Of a stretch of DNA of 64,000 nt, positions 1 to 8,308 are shown one piece after another. The position numbers and the translations under genes are program-made. The notes beneath the pieces were generated by a model. It made no database searches, was not told the DNA's origin, and saw only the letters and a list, made by a program, of their open reading frames with translations. Source of the stretch: Arthrobacter sp. ISL-48 (GTDB taxonomy: Bacteria > Actinomycetota > Actinomycetes > Actinomycetales > Micrococcaceae). Location: contig NZ_JAGGPL010000003.1 of assembly GCF_018613805.1 (NCBI RefSeq), positions 992,001-1,056,000 of the forward strand, written 5' to 3'. Every line of letters begins with the position of its first letter. Position 1 is the first letter of the stretch.

Positions 1-433
1 GCTTGATGCCGTCTTCGTTGCCGGTGATAAGGCAACCGCCCACCTTCGGATAGAACGCCCACTGCCCCTTGTCGTTCAGTTCCCCTGAATGGGCGTAAAG
101 GCGCTCAATCAGTTTCTTGGTCTGGGAGGAGTTGTCCCCCAGCCAGATCGGACCGGCCACCACTACGATGTCCGCTTCCTGCACCGCCGGGTAAAGCCCT
201 GGCCAGGCATCCGTAAGCCAGCCGTGTTCCGTCATGTCCGGATAAACGCCGCTCGCGATGTCGTGGTCAACAGTCCTGATGACCCTGACGCTGACCCCCT
301 GCTTCTCCATGATGAGGCGGCTGATGCTGATCAGGCCGTCCGTGTTGCTGGGTTCTGGGGATTTCTTGAGCGTGCCGTTGAAGAAGAGGGCTTTGAGGTC
401 GCTGTAGTCCGTGGACTTCCGTGATGCATCCAT
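1..433 (-). CDS. flavodoxin-family NAD(P)H-dependent oxidoreductase (3' end outside window)
   Basis: The minus-strand frame is open from the window edge to an ATG at 433. The translation begins MDASRKSTDYSDLKALFFNG and continues with LKKSPEPSNTDGLI, the phosphate-binding loop pattern of NADPH-dependent FMN reductases and flavodoxin-like proteins, and later VVVAGPIWLGDNSSQ and LITGNEDGIK, which match the FMN-contacting loops of that fold. The family carries out FMN-dependent reduction of quinones or other small acceptors in the cytoplasm; the substrate cannot be read here. I chose ATG 433 because AGGGAG lies about seven bases upstream; an in-frame ATG at 439 sits too close to that ribosome site. 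The C-terminus is cut off by the window. Confidence 0.75.
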   Translation of the reverse strand, partial: MDASRKSTDYSDLKALFFNGTLKKSPEPSNTDGLISISRLIMEKQGVSVRVIRTVDHDIASGVYPDMTEHGWLTDAWPGLYPAVQEADIVVVAGPIWLGDNSSQTKKLIERLYAHSGELNDKGQWAFYPKVGGCLITGNEDGIK

Positions 434-514
434 GGCCATGCTCCCTTGGTTCACTCAGGCGCCGGTGAAGCGTTGAAAGCCCAGTCTACTGACGGTTTGG
501 GCACACGCCGGAGG

Positions 515-1126
515 TCAGACGATCTTTTTCAGGAAGGCTGACGCGTGCGCCTCGAGTCCCTTGCCCTGCGTCGTTCCGCCGGCGGCCACGTCCCAGCGCC
601 ACAGGAGGTTGCCGTCCACCAGCCCGAAGATCCGGGTGGCGGCGCTGTAGTCCTTGGAATGACTGCCGCGCATCACCATGTCTGTGGTGAGCTGGATCTG
701 CGGCCCCTTGATCTGCCCGTAGTACAGCTCCGAGATCCCGCCGGGGTGGGAAATGGATACAGAGATGTCGAAGCCGCCATCCTTGTTCCGCAGGGCCTCA
801 ACCTCGTCGGCGCTTTTGAGGGCCGGGACGATGTCCGCGGGGACCAGGCCGGGACCACCGTCGGCATCCAGTTGTTTGCGCTCGAGCGCCCAAAACCCGG
901 TCTCGACGGTAAGCGGCCGAAGGAGGGTGCCGTCGTCGTCGGTCAACCAGCTTTCCGCGCGGTATTGCAGGTACGGCAGCCCGTTGTGCGTGAACGAAAC
1001 GTGCTGGAAGAAGTGCTCCGAATCCTCGTCCCCGCTGCCGAGCCGGCCGCGGCCTTCCCACTCACCAATGAGCCAGGAAAGCGGAACAAGTTCTGGGGTC
1101 AGGTCTGTTGGAATCTCAATCGGCAC
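515..1126 (-). CDS. FABP/nitrobindin-family heme-binding beta-barrel protein
   Basis: A 203-residue protein of the DUF1794 (THAP4-like, nitrobindin) family. The family signature GEWEGRG, a GxWxGxG variant, lies near residue 21, followed by alternating strands typical of a ten-stranded barrel such as LPYLQYRAESW and ISELYYGQIKGPQIQL. Members bind ferric heme in the barrel and react with nitric oxide or peroxynitrite; the actinobacterial members are often called FABP-like. The sequence gives no export signal, so it should be cytoplasmic. It lies between the partial flavodoxin gene and a small membrane protein gene on the same strand, with no tight overlap. The family call is firm; the physiological ligand in this organism is not known. 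Confidence 0.85.
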   Translation of the reverse strand: MPIEIPTDLTPELVPLSWLIGEWEGRGRLGSGDEDSEHFFQHVSFTHNGLPYLQYRAESWLTDDDGTLLRPLTVETGFWALERKQLDADGGPGLVPADIVPALKSADEVEALRNKDGGFDISVSISHPGGISELYYGQIKGPQIQLTTDMVMRGSHSKDYSAATRIFGLVDGNLLWRWDVAAGGTTQGKGLEAHASAFLKKIV

Positions 1127-1164
1127 AGCAATTACCTCGGAAAACGGCTAGCTCCGGAAAGGGT

Positions 1165-1278
1165 CTACTTCTGGCCTTTAAACAGGCGGTAGACCACAAA
1201 GCCGGCGAACCAGGCCATGGACAGGCTGGCGATGCCGAGCAGGACAAGGAAGAAAATTTCAAATGCAAGTACGGACAT
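1165..1278 (-). CDS. small single-span membrane protein (37 aa)
   Basis: A short reading frame of 37 residues that begins MSVLAFEIFFLVLLGIASLS and ends VVYRLFKGQK. Almost all of the first 30 residues form one hydrophobic segment, and the tail is basic, so a single-pass inner-membrane protein with a cytoplasmic C-terminus is likely. It lies upstream of the nitrobindin-like gene on the same strand, 38 bases away, which suggests co-transcription. No function is recognised. Confidence rests on the clean hydrophobic-plus-basic-tail design and on the good fit in an otherwise unexplained gap. Confidence 0.55.
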   Translation of the reverse strand: MSVLAFEIFFLVLLGIASLSMAWFAGFVVYRLFKGQK

Positions 1279-1294
1279 GATGCCATCCTAACGC

Positions 1295-2062
1295 TTAGTA
1301 GATGAGTAATTTGTCTATGAAGTAGGCCAGTGAACCTACCGCGGAAACGGGCGCCAGGCCCATACTAAGGGCCGCCGGGAGATTCAAGGGACCGCCCCGG
1401 AGCGTTACCAGCCGGCGGAAACTGACCAGCACCGCCCCCACCACCACTCCGAAGAGCGCCGCAGGCAGGACCGCGATATTCGAGAAGATTATGCCTGCCA
1501 GTGGACCGGCAAGTCCTGCGAGCACGATGCCCAGCGGTGCGACGATGCTGTCGGGCCAGCGGATCAGGCCGGCCAGCAGGGCTACCGCGGCACTGATCGC
1601 AGCCACCAGGAGCATTTCCCGGACGCCGTTAAACCGGTCTCCGGCAATCCAGCCTGCACCAAGGCAGGAAAGCAGCACACCGGCGCAACAGCCCAGGGTG
1701 GACTCCAGCCGCTGCGCCTGGCCCGTGCCGCGGATCAGCTGCACCACGAAGACGGCCATCATTCCCAGGGCAATGAAGGCGGGAGTCCAGTCAAGGAAAC
1801 CGGGAGCCGGGACGAAGCCGGCAGCCAGCGCCGATCCTGCGCCCGGAAGGCCGATAACGGCGGCCAGCGTCTTTTTCGCCGGGATCCGGAGGAAGTGTGG
1901 CCAGCCGATGCCTACGGCGAGTGCCACAAGAACTGCGACGGCGGTCAATGCCTCCCGCGAGCTGTAGGCGCCGGCAATGATGGCAGCCAGCCCCGCCACC
2001 CCGAAGACCCCGATGGTCCACGAGCCCAGCGAACGTACGGGAGTCTGCAGCTCCGCGGTCAT
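1295..2062 (-). CDS. polytopic membrane protein of unknown function
   Basis: A 255-residue protein made of about eight hydrophobic segments (for example IGVFGVAGLAAIIAGA and VAAISAAVALLAGLI) joined by very short loops. There is no signal peptide beyond the first membrane segment and no recognisable transporter motif. I start it at ATG 2062 (MTAELQTPVRSLG); the frame stays open upstream but that extension is basic and unlike a membrane protein start. The gene is divergent from glnR, so the 350-base gap between them must hold both promoters. It could be a small permease subunit or an integral scaffold; I do not recognise a family. Confidence 0.65.
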   Translation of the reverse strand: MTAELQTPVRSLGSWTIGVFGVAGLAAIIAGAYSSREALTAVAVLVALAVGIGWPHFLRIPAKKTLAAVIGLPGAGSALAAGFVPAPGFLDWTPAFIALGMMAVFVVQLIRGTGQAQRLESTLGCCAGVLLSCLGAGWIAGDRFNGVREMLLVAAISAAVALLAGLIRWPDSIVAPLGIVLAGLAGPLAGIIFSNIAVLPAALFGVVVGAVLVSFRRLVTLRGGPLNLPAALSMGLAPVSAVGSLAYFIDKLLIY

Positions 2063-2412
2063 ACGGAACCCGGCTCTGGCGTGCCCGGCTTCGACTCTGC
2101 ACTCAATTCGCTGCATTCCATTCTGGCGGCGGTCCTGGCAAGGCGGCTGCGCCCTCCAAGGCAGGGCTTTGTGCCCACTGGCTCAATCCTGCCTTATGTG
2201 ACCGGGATATGTCGCAAAACGAACCGCTGGATGCACCACATCCATAGCTGCGGGGCGCCCATTGGGTATACTCGAAGCTCAGCTACGCTTCCTGTTTCGG
2301 TTGCCGGCCGGATATCTCCATCAACGGCCCAGACCGCAGCAGTAAGACAGTACCGGCCGGTGAGAACCCGGTTCAGTCGCCCAAAGATGCGCGGACGCCC
2401 CTTGGAGGAATA
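2063..2412. other. divergent intergenic region upstream of glnR
   Basis: No gene is visible in these 350 bases. The clearest signal on the plus strand is TATACT at 2267-2272, preceded by TGGG in extended -10 style, about 140 bases before the glnR start; no good -35 box stands at 17 bases. GGAGG at 2404-2408 is the glnR ribosome binding site. I saw no obvious long palindrome. Confidence 0.4.
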
Positions 2413-3111
2413 ATGTCGCACATCCTGTTACTGACGAACAGCACCGGATCATCGGTGGACATCCTGCCTGCCTTGGAACTCCTGAACCACCGCGTACACA
2501 TCCTCGCCGCGGAGCCCACGGCCCTCCTTGAGACGGATCCTTGCGACATCGTGCTCCTGGATGCCCGTAAGGACCTGGTTGGCGCACGGTCCCTGACCCA
2601 GCTGTTGAAGGCCACCGGCCTGAGCGCCCCGTTGGTGCTTATCCTTACTGAAGGCGGCATGGCTGCCGTTTCGTCAGCCTGGGCAGTGGATGACATCGTG
2701 CTCGATTCCGCGGGGCCTGCCGAGGTGGAGGCCCGGATCCGGCTGTCCGTGGCACGGGCCGTGCCGGACAAAGAGGACGTCCCCACGGAAATCCGTGCTG
2801 CCGGCGTCGTCATCGATGAAGCGAGCTACACGGCCCGCGTCAACGGCGCAGCACTGAACCTCACTTTCAAGGAATTCGAGCTCCTGAAGTATCTGGCCCA
2901 GCACCCGGGACGCGTCTTCACGCGCCAGCAGTTGCTCACCGAGGTGTGGGGCTATGACTATTACGGCGGCACCCGGACCGTGGACGTCCACGTCCGCCGC
3001 CTGCGTGCCAAGCTCGGCGCAGATCACGAGAACCTGATCAGCACGGTCCGCAACGTGGGCTACCGCCTCACGCTGGTGCGGCAGCAGGAGGACGAACTGA
3101 CCGAGGCCTGA
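2413..3111 (+). CDS. glnR: orphan OmpR-family response regulator, GlnR type
   Basis: A 232-residue protein with an atypical receiver domain (residues 1-115) and a winged-helix DNA-binding domain (about 135-225). The receiver keeps an aspartate at residue 50 ([10 protein letters not shown]) but lacks the usual acidic pair near the N-terminus, as in GlnR of Streptomyces and Mycobacterium, which acts without a partner histidine kinase. The C-terminal half has the OmpR signature [20 protein letters not shown] and [16 protein letters not shown]. GlnR controls nitrogen assimilation genes. No kinase gene is next to it, and the downstream gene is mshD, the arrangement I know for mycobacterial glnR. 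A GGAGG site sits five bases before the ATG. The GlnR identity rests on sequence character and synteny; another orphan OmpR-type regulator is the alternative. Confidence 0.82.
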   Translation: MSHILLLTNSTGSSVDILPALELLNHRVHILAAEPTALLETDPCDIVLLDARKDLVGARSLTQLLKATGLSAPLVLILTEGGMAAVSSAWAVDDIVLDSAGPAEVEARIRLSVARAVPDKEDVPTEIRAAGVVIDEASYTARVNGAALNLTFKEFELLKYLAQHPGRVFTRQQLLTEVWGYDYYGGTRTVDVHVRRLRAKLGADHENLISTVRNVGYRLTLVRQQEDELTEA

Positions 3112-3169
3112 GGCCGGTTGCCGGCTCTGAGGAAGTACGGCTCTTTTCGAAAAGACAGCAGAACACAAA

Positions 3170-3212
3170 AGCAACAGCCCCGGACCAATTGAACTGGTCC
3201 GGGGCTGTTGCT
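3170..3212 (-). terminator. strong intrinsic terminator acting on the minus strand
   Basis: A perfect 18-base-pair stem, arms 3170-3187 and 3195-3212, with a 7-base loop. On the minus strand the stem is followed directly by TTTTGTGTT, the U-rich tail of an intrinsic terminator; on the plus strand there is no T-run. It therefore terminates RNA coming from the tRNA-like fragment at 3218-3245 and can also act as a weak barrier behind glnR. Confidence 0.75.
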
Positions 3213-3217
3213 GTCTG

Positions 3218-3245
3218 TGGTGGAGGACATACGGGTCGAACGTAT
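3218..3245 (-). pseudogene. tRNA 3'-half remnant (T arm, acceptor strand and CCA)
   Basis: Read on the minus strand this is a perfect T arm, ATACG / TTCGACC loop / CGTAT, followed by a 7-base acceptor strand GTCCTCC, a discriminator A and an encoded CCA. The loop obeys the TTCRANY rule with G53-C61 closing it. A matching 5' acceptor strand GGAGGAC is absent from the next 150 bases of the minus strand, and no D arm or anticodon arm can be folded. The acceptor would suit a serine-type tRNA with GGAGGAC at its 5' end, but identity cannot be proved without the anticodon. It is followed by a minus-strand terminator, as a real tRNA would be. Confidence 0.5.
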
Positions 3246-3405
3246 CGAGGCCACCCCACTGGTGGATCCCCCTCGCATCCGGCGTCATTCTGCTGGGTTC
3301 TTCTGAATTCAGCCGTGTTCCACCGGACGAGATAACGACTATACGTGTCTGCCGGGCGCCCATCAAATCGGCGCACCATCCGGCCCGGACGTATAGCCTA
3401 GCTTC

Positions 3406-4389
3406 ATGAGTCCTGCGCACCCGGAGAAATGGCCCGTCCTCGTTGTCAGGGGCGGGCTGGACGACCAACTGATGAAGGACTGCAGGGCCCTCCTCGCTGC
3501 GGCCGAGGAATCGGACGGCAACCCCTCCCTGTCAGAGCAGACGGTCGTGACCCTGCGCGCCGGGGATTCGGCAGAGCACTCCCTCCTGACTCTGGCCCTG
3601 TACGCGCCGGACGAGGACTCCGACCCTTCCTCCGGCCAGGACCTGGCCGGGTTCGCAGTGGTGGTTGAGGAGCCGGACGGGAGCGGCCTGTTGGAAATTG
3701 CCGTCCATCCCAGCTATCGCAACCAAGGCGTGGCGGACCGGCTCGTAGGTGCCCTGAAATCCAACCGGGGCCTGGACGGGCTTAAGGCCTGGTCCCACGG
3801 GAACCACGAAGCCGCGGCGGAACTCGCCGCCAGGTACGGTTATGGCCCCGTGCGGGAACTGTGGAAGATGAGGCTGACCACCGCTACAGCAACTCTTCCC
3901 GACGCCGCCCTTCCAGACGGGGTGACGCTCCGCGCCTTTGTGCCGGGCCAGGATGAGGACGCCTGGCTCACCGCTAACCGCGCTGCCTTTGCCCACCACC
4001 CCGAGCAGGGTTCGATGACGCGGGCCGATCTGGATGCCCGGATGGCGGAGGATTGGTTTGATCCCGCAGGCTTCCTCCTGGCAGTGGACGGCGACGGGAA
4101 GTTGCTGGGCTTCCACTGGACAAAGGTCCATCCGCGGCACGGTGACCACCCTGCGATCGGCGAGGTATACGCGGTGGGCGTGGCACCGGCAGCGCAGGGC
4201 ATGGGCCTGGGCAAAGCCCTGACCGTGGCCGGCATCAAGTATCTCCATGACCTGGGCCTCCAGGCCGTCATGCTCTACACCGACGCCGGCAACGCGCCGG
4301 CCGTGTCACTGTACCGGGGCCTCGGGTTCACCCGGTGGGACGTGGATGTCATGTACGCTCCAGTGGCTGCGGGTCAGTCCAACCACTGA
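3406..4389 (+). CDS. mshD: mycothiol synthase (two GNAT domains)
   Basis: A 327-residue protein with two tandem GNAT acetyltransferase domains, roughly residues 1-155 and 170-320. It catalyses the last step of mycothiol synthesis, acetylation of Cys-GlcN-Ins by acetyl-CoA. Each domain shows its CoA-binding turn: YRNQGVADRLV in the first and VAPAAQGMGLGKALT in the second, with GEVYAVGV before it; only the C-terminal domain is catalytic in the known enzyme. Length fits the family (about 300-330). It lies downstream of glnR, the arrangement found in mycobacteria. Mycothiol synthesis supports the assignment of the window to Actinobacteria. Confidence 0.93.
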   Translation: MSPAHPEKWPVLVVRGGLDDQLMKDCRALLAAAEESDGNPSLSEQTVVTLRAGDSAEHSLLTLALYAPDEDSDPSSGQDLAGFAVVVEEPDGSGLLEIAVHPSYRNQGVADRLVGALKSNRGLDGLKAWSHGNHEAAAELAARYGYGPVRELWKMRLTTATATLPDAALPDGVTLRAFVPGQDEDAWLTANRAAFAHHPEQGSMTRADLDARMAEDWFDPAGFLLAVDGDGKLLGFHWTKVHPRHGDHPAIGEVYAVGVAPAAQGMGLGKALTVAGIKYLHDLGLQAVMLYTDAGNAPAVSLYRGLGFTRWDVDVMYAPVAAGQSNH

Positions 4390-4425
4390 CGCGTGTCCCG
4401 GCAGCCGCGGTTCTGGTTTGACGGG

Positions 4426-4884
4426 TTACGACAGAGAGATGCCGCTTACTGGAGTGCCGGGCGGGAGCGTCAGAACTTGTTTACGGATTTGTCCGGCAAT
4501 GTCCAGGGCCACGACGAAGTCACTGACCTCGATATTGCTGACCTCTGTTGCACCTCCCAGCACGGGCGGAACGCGGAAGCTGTAGACCTCCCCCTCGCCT
4601 GGTTGCAGACCAGAGCTCTCAGCTTGTCCAGCCAAACTGATCATCAAATACTCATCCTGCCCTGAACGTGAATTCAGTTCAGCGTTCAGCTCATCCTGAG
4701 TCGACCACTGATGGTTCAGTTCACCCGCAAGCACATCAAGGAACCAGAAGCCGTTGTCCGCCTGAAAAAAGACGTCACCGAAGGGTGAAGTGAAGAGAGG
4801 GCTTTTGCCAGCGAAGTCCAGAAACGACCACGACTCGAGGGCAGCAGCATAAAGAGCAGGTGGGAATCGACGGATGGGCTCCAT
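4426..4884 (-). CDS. T6SS Tdi1-type immunity-domain protein (DUF1851-like)
   Basis: A 152-residue protein that fits the family annotated as T6SS immunity protein Tdi1 C-terminal (DUF1851). The recognisable parts are SPFGDVFFQADNGFWFLDVL in the first third, DEYLMISLAG in the middle, YSFRVPPVLGG, and the closing helix FVVALDIAGQIRKQV. In known cases Tdi1 protects against the DNase/deaminase-type effector Tde1, but many family members in Actinobacteria stand alone and no effector gene is visible here. A stop codon lies just five codons upstream of ATG 4884, so the start is nearly forced, although no good ribosome site precedes it. The gene looks less GC-rich than mshD and ppk around it. Confidence 0.7.
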   Translation of the reverse strand: MEPIRRFPPALYAAALESWSFLDFAGKSPLFTSPFGDVFFQADNGFWFLDVLAGELNHQWSTQDELNAELNSRSGQDEYLMISLAGQAESSGLQPGEGEVYSFRVPPVLGGATEVSNIEVSDFVVALDIAGQIRKQVLTLPPGTPVSGISLS

Positions 4885-4977
4885 ATGGCGACATTAGCGG
4901 AGGCGCCGTGAGCTTCGACGGAACACGCCCACAAACGAGTGCTGTCGACGCACGATGACGCGACCGAATCCACCCGT

Positions 4978-5832
4978 TCAACGAGGTGAGGCAGGATTCC
5001 TGTGTGCTTGAGGGTGGGCCCGGAGTTCGACGATCCGTTCTACATCGGATCCATCAGCGAGACTGCCTTCAACCGAGAGCAACGACAGCAGCTGCAGCGG
5101 ACGCTGAGCTTCCGCCGCAGCCTGCATCTTGTGGTGACCATCGAGTAGAAAATGACTAATACCCCAGTGGGCGTAGTAGTCGGTGCCGTTGTCCATCGCC
5201 GGCTGACAAACGTCAAGAATCGACACAGCCACGGCCGTGAGCTCAGACGAGCCTAAGAGTTTCTGGGCGTACGCTTTCACCCGATCGGCGTCATTCCAGG
5301 TAGGAGGCACCATCGGGACGACGAACTCGAATGCGTGCGCCGACGGATCGACCGGTGCCTGCCACGTACGGTAATACGGCGCTTGCGGATACTCGGGGAG
5401 ACCCCAGAATCCTGACACGCCCCAGGTATCGACCTGTTCCTCGCTGAAGTAATCTCCTTTACGGCCCGGATACACCAACTCGGGCTGAACTCTTAGAAGC
5501 ATGGGAACGTAGGATCCACCGGGCAGAAGTGCAGTGAACGCATCGAGCACACCGTCATCGATTCTGTCGATGCCCGAGTTTAGGATCTGCTGCATTTCTG
5601 GAAGCGATAATCTCTCGTTTGCACCTTCCAGACGTTTGAACAGCAGCGGGCAGGTTCCGCACCACCAAGAGAGTTCAAATGCGGGGTCCGACCCCTGCCA
5701 CAGCAGGCGTCGTCCGGCCCCCTGACCATCCGATCGTTTTTCTTCACCGAACCGCAGCACTAAAGATTCGGACTCACTGACGAGCCGCGTCGTACCGGTT
5801 TCCAACAACATGATCGGGAGTCTAGCCTCCAT
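4978..5832 (-). CDS. uncharacterised protein with CxxC and LDGHHK motifs
   Basis: About 284 residues, function not recognised. Two motifs stand out. WWCGTCPLLFKR near residue 58 has a CxxC pair that could bind zinc. HFLLDGHHKMQAA near residue 230 resembles the LDGHHR-type motif of ParB/DUF1015-like proteins, in which the histidines take part in nucleotide or substrate binding. There is no signal peptide or membrane segment. The start is uncertain: ATG 5832 is given, TTG 5841 and ATG 5811 are in frame. It is upstream of the Tdi1-like gene, 93 bases away, on the same strand, and the two probably arrived together. Its base composition looks poorer in GC than that of ppk. Confidence 0.55.
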   Translation of the reverse strand: MEARLPIMLLETGTTRLVSESESLVLRFGEEKRSDGQGAGRRLLWQGSDPAFELSWWCGTCPLLFKRLEGANERLSLPEMQQILNSGIDRIDDGVLDAFTALLPGGSYVPMLLRVQPELVYPGRKGDYFSEEQVDTWGVSGFWGLPEYPQAPYYRTWQAPVDPSAHAFEFVVPMVPPTWNDADRVKAYAQKLLGSSELTAVAVSILDVCQPAMDNGTDYYAHWGISHFLLDGHHKMQAAAEAQRPLQLLSLLSVEGSLADGSDVERIVELRAHPQAHRNPASPR

Positions 5833-6048
5833 ACACCTCAAGACAGGCCCGAACGCGATGTTCCGCTAAGCTGCCTGTCTTCCCAATGCACAAGCTCCCT
5901 GAGCGCTGGCAGCATGTCCTCAGCTCGTTTGCCTTGTTGACACACATAGGAGCATCCAGGACTCCGCCGCGCTGAATGATTGTAAGGTTGAAACAGAACC
6001 GCGTCGGCCGAGAGCGCCAGCACCAAGCGCCAGGTAAGAGGAGAGACC

Positions 6049-8298
6049 ATGAAACCGGAACCCGCTGGAACAGTCACGTCCGAAGGTGCTGCAGCTCCGG
6101 TTCGCGCCCGCTTCGGTTCATCAGAAGTCCCCGCCTCCCGTGCGACGCAGGACCGGATCGACATCCCTGAGTTTGCACCCAATCTGGAGCCCGAAGGGGA
6201 CATCCGGCCGGACCGGTTCCTCGACCGTGAACTCAGCTGGCTCGCCTTCAACTCCCGCGTGCTGGAACTTGCCGAGGATTCGACCCTCCACCTGCTCGAG
6301 CGGGTCAGCTTCCTCTCCATCTTCGCCTCCAACCTGGATGAGTTCTTTATGGTCCGCGTTGCCGGGCTTAAGCGCCGCATCGCCACCGGGCTGGCCGTGC
6401 CGTCGCCCGCAGGCCTCAGCCCGGTTGAAGTCCTGGAAAAGATCGGCGAGGAAGCCCACCGCCTCCAGCAGCGCCACGCCCAGATCTTCTCGGAACAGCT
6501 CCGGCCCGCATTGGCCTATGAGCACATCCACCTCATGCACTGGGACGAGCTCGATGACGCCGCCAAACAGCAGCTCAGTGCCATGTTCGCCGAGAAGGTC
6601 TTCCCCATCCTGACCCCGTTGGCCGTTGACCCCGCGCACCCGTTCCCTTATATTTCAGGCCTTTCCCTGAACCTGGCAGTGGTGGTCCGCAACCCGGTAA
6701 GCGATAAGGAACTCTTTGCACGTGTAAAGGTGCCTGACCAGCTGCCACGCCTGATTTCCATCGACGGTCCCCGGGCAGGCGCCGTGGCCGGGCGGGTGGC
6801 CCGCTTCATCGCGCTGGAGGAAGTCATCGCCGTCCACTTGGACAAGCTCTTCGCCGGCATGGAAGTCCTGGAACATCACATCTTCCGGGTCACGCGGAAC
6901 GAGGACGTCGAGGTGGAAGAGGACGACGCCGAGAACCTGCTGCAGGCGCTGGAGAAGGAACTCCTGCGCCGCCGGTTCGGTCCTCCAGTGCGGCTCGAGG
7001 TCACCCACGACATCAATCCCAATATCCGGGCCCTGCTGATCCGCGAACTCGGGGTGGAGGAGTCCGAGGTCTACTCGGTGCCCGCGCCCCTGGATCTCCG
7101 CGGGCTGTCAGTCATCGCGGCCATTGACCGTGCAGACCTGCATTACCCAAAGCATGTGCCTCACACTTCCCGGTACCTCAACGAGTCCGAGACGTCCAAG
7201 GCCGCAAACGTCTTCGCTGCCATGCGCCGGCGCGACATTCTGCTCCACCACCCCTACGACTCTTTCTCCACCTCCGTGCAGGCGTTCCTGGAGCAGGCAG
7301 CCTCGGACCCGAAGGTCCAGGCCATCAAGCAGACCCTGTACCGGACCTCAGGGGACTCCCCCATCGTTGACGCCCTGATCGACGCTGCGGAGGCAGGCAA
7401 GCAGGTCCTGGCACTGGTGGAGATCAAGGCGCGGTTTGATGAGCAGGCCAACATTTCGTGGGCCCGCAAGCTAGAGCAGGCCGGCGTCCATGTTGTCTAC
7501 GGAATCGTCGGCCTGAAGACACACTGCAAACTTTCCCTGGTGGTCAGGCAGGAAGTGGACGGGCTGCGCCGCTATTGCCACATCGGCACAGGCAACTACC
7601 ATCCCAGGACTGCCCGGTACTACGAGGACCTGGGCCTGCTCACGGCTAACGAGCAGGTTGGTGAGGATCTGTCCAAGCTTTTCAACCAGCTCTCCGGCTA
7701 CGCGCCCAAGTCAACGTTCAAACGGCTCCTGGTGGCACCCCGGTCCGTCCGGTCCGGGCTCATCGACCGGATCGAGACCGAAATCCGCAATGCCCGGGCG
7801 GGACTGTCCGCCCGGGTGCAGATCAAGGTGAACTCCATGGTGGATGAGGCAATCATCGACTCGCTGTACCGTGCATCCCAGGCCGGGGTAAAGGTGGACG
7901 TCATTGTCCGCGGCATCTGCTCGCTGCGCCCGGGTGTGCCAGGCCTCAGCGACAACATCACAGTGCGCTCGGTGCTGGGCCGCTTCCTGGAACACTCCCG
8001 TGTGTTCGCCTTCGCCAACGCTGGCGATCCGGTGGTGTACATCGGCTCGGCCGACATGATGCACCGCAACCTGGACCGCCGGGTTGAGGCGCTGGTGCAG
8101 CTGGCCAACCCCGACGACGTCACGTATGTCCTGGACCTGCTCCGCCGCTACATGGACCCGGAGACAGCCAGCTGGCATCTGGACAACCAGGGCATCTGGA
8201 CTCGGCATCACATCGCCGATGACGGCACCCGCCTTGAAGATGTTCAGTCCTGGCTGCTCGCATCGCGGTCGCGCCAGCGCACCTTGAGCCGGCGATAG
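6049..8298 (+). CDS. ppk: polyphosphate kinase 1
   Basis: A 749-residue enzyme that polymerises the gamma-phosphate of ATP into inorganic polyphosphate. The order of domains is the usual one: N-terminal PPK_N beginning [19 protein letters not shown] near residue 50, the middle domain with [15 protein letters not shown], and two C-terminal phospholipase-D-like domains. The autophosphorylated histidine lies in [11 protein letters not shown] and the second histidine in [19 protein letters not shown]. Length is slightly over the family average because of a 45-residue N-terminal extension without clear structure. The next gene, a MutT1-like Nudix protein, follows after 10 bases, so the two are an operon as in mycobacteria (Rv2984-Rv2985). 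Confidence 0.95.
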   Translation: MKPEPAGTVTSEGAAAPVRARFGSSEVPASRATQDRIDIPEFAPNLEPEGDIRPDRFLDRELSWLAFNSRVLELAEDSTLHLLERVSFLSIFASNLDEFFMVRVAGLKRRIATGLAVPSPAGLSPVEVLEKIGEEAHRLQQRHAQIFSEQLRPALAYEHIHLMHWDELDDAAKQQLSAMFAEKVFPILTPLAVDPAHPFPYISGLSLNLAVVVRNPVSDKELFARVKVPDQLPRLISIDGPRAGAVAGRVARFIALEEVIAVHLDKLFAGMEVLEHHIFRVTRNEDVEVEEDDAENLLQALEKELLRRRFGPPVRLEVTHDINPNIRALLIRELGVEESEVYSVPAPLDLRGLSVIAAIDRADLHYPKHVPHTSRYLNESETSKAANVFAAMRRRDILLHHPYDSFSTSVQAFLEQAASDPKVQAIKQTLYRTSGDSPIVDALIDAAEAGKQVLALVEIKARFDEQANISWARKLEQAGVHVVYGIVGLKTHCKLSLVVRQEVDGLRRYCHIGTGNYHPRTARYYEDLGLLTANEQVGEDLSKLFNQLSGYAPKSTFKRLLVAPRSVRSGLIDRIETEIRNARAGLSARVQIKVNSMVDEAIIDSLYRASQAGVKVDVIVRGICSLRPGVPGLSDNITVRSVLGRFLEHSRVFAFANAGDPVVYIGSADMMHRNLDRRVEALVQLANPDDVTYVLDLLRRYMDPETASWHLDNQGIWTRHHIADDGTRLEDVQSWLLASRSRQRTLSRR

Positions 8299-8308
8299 GA
8301 CTGACGCA

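Noticed and set aside
3213..3300. A complete selenocysteine or serine tRNA on the minus strand
   Set aside because: The T arm and acceptor 3' strand are perfect, but no 5' acceptor strand, D arm or anticodon arm can be folded. Only a remnant is reported.
5838..6048. A protein fragment on the minus strand between the islet and ppk (QQGKRAEDMLPALRELVHWE)
   Set aside because: It looks somewhat protein-like, but the frame continues into the antisense of ppk, with no start site and no family that I recognise.
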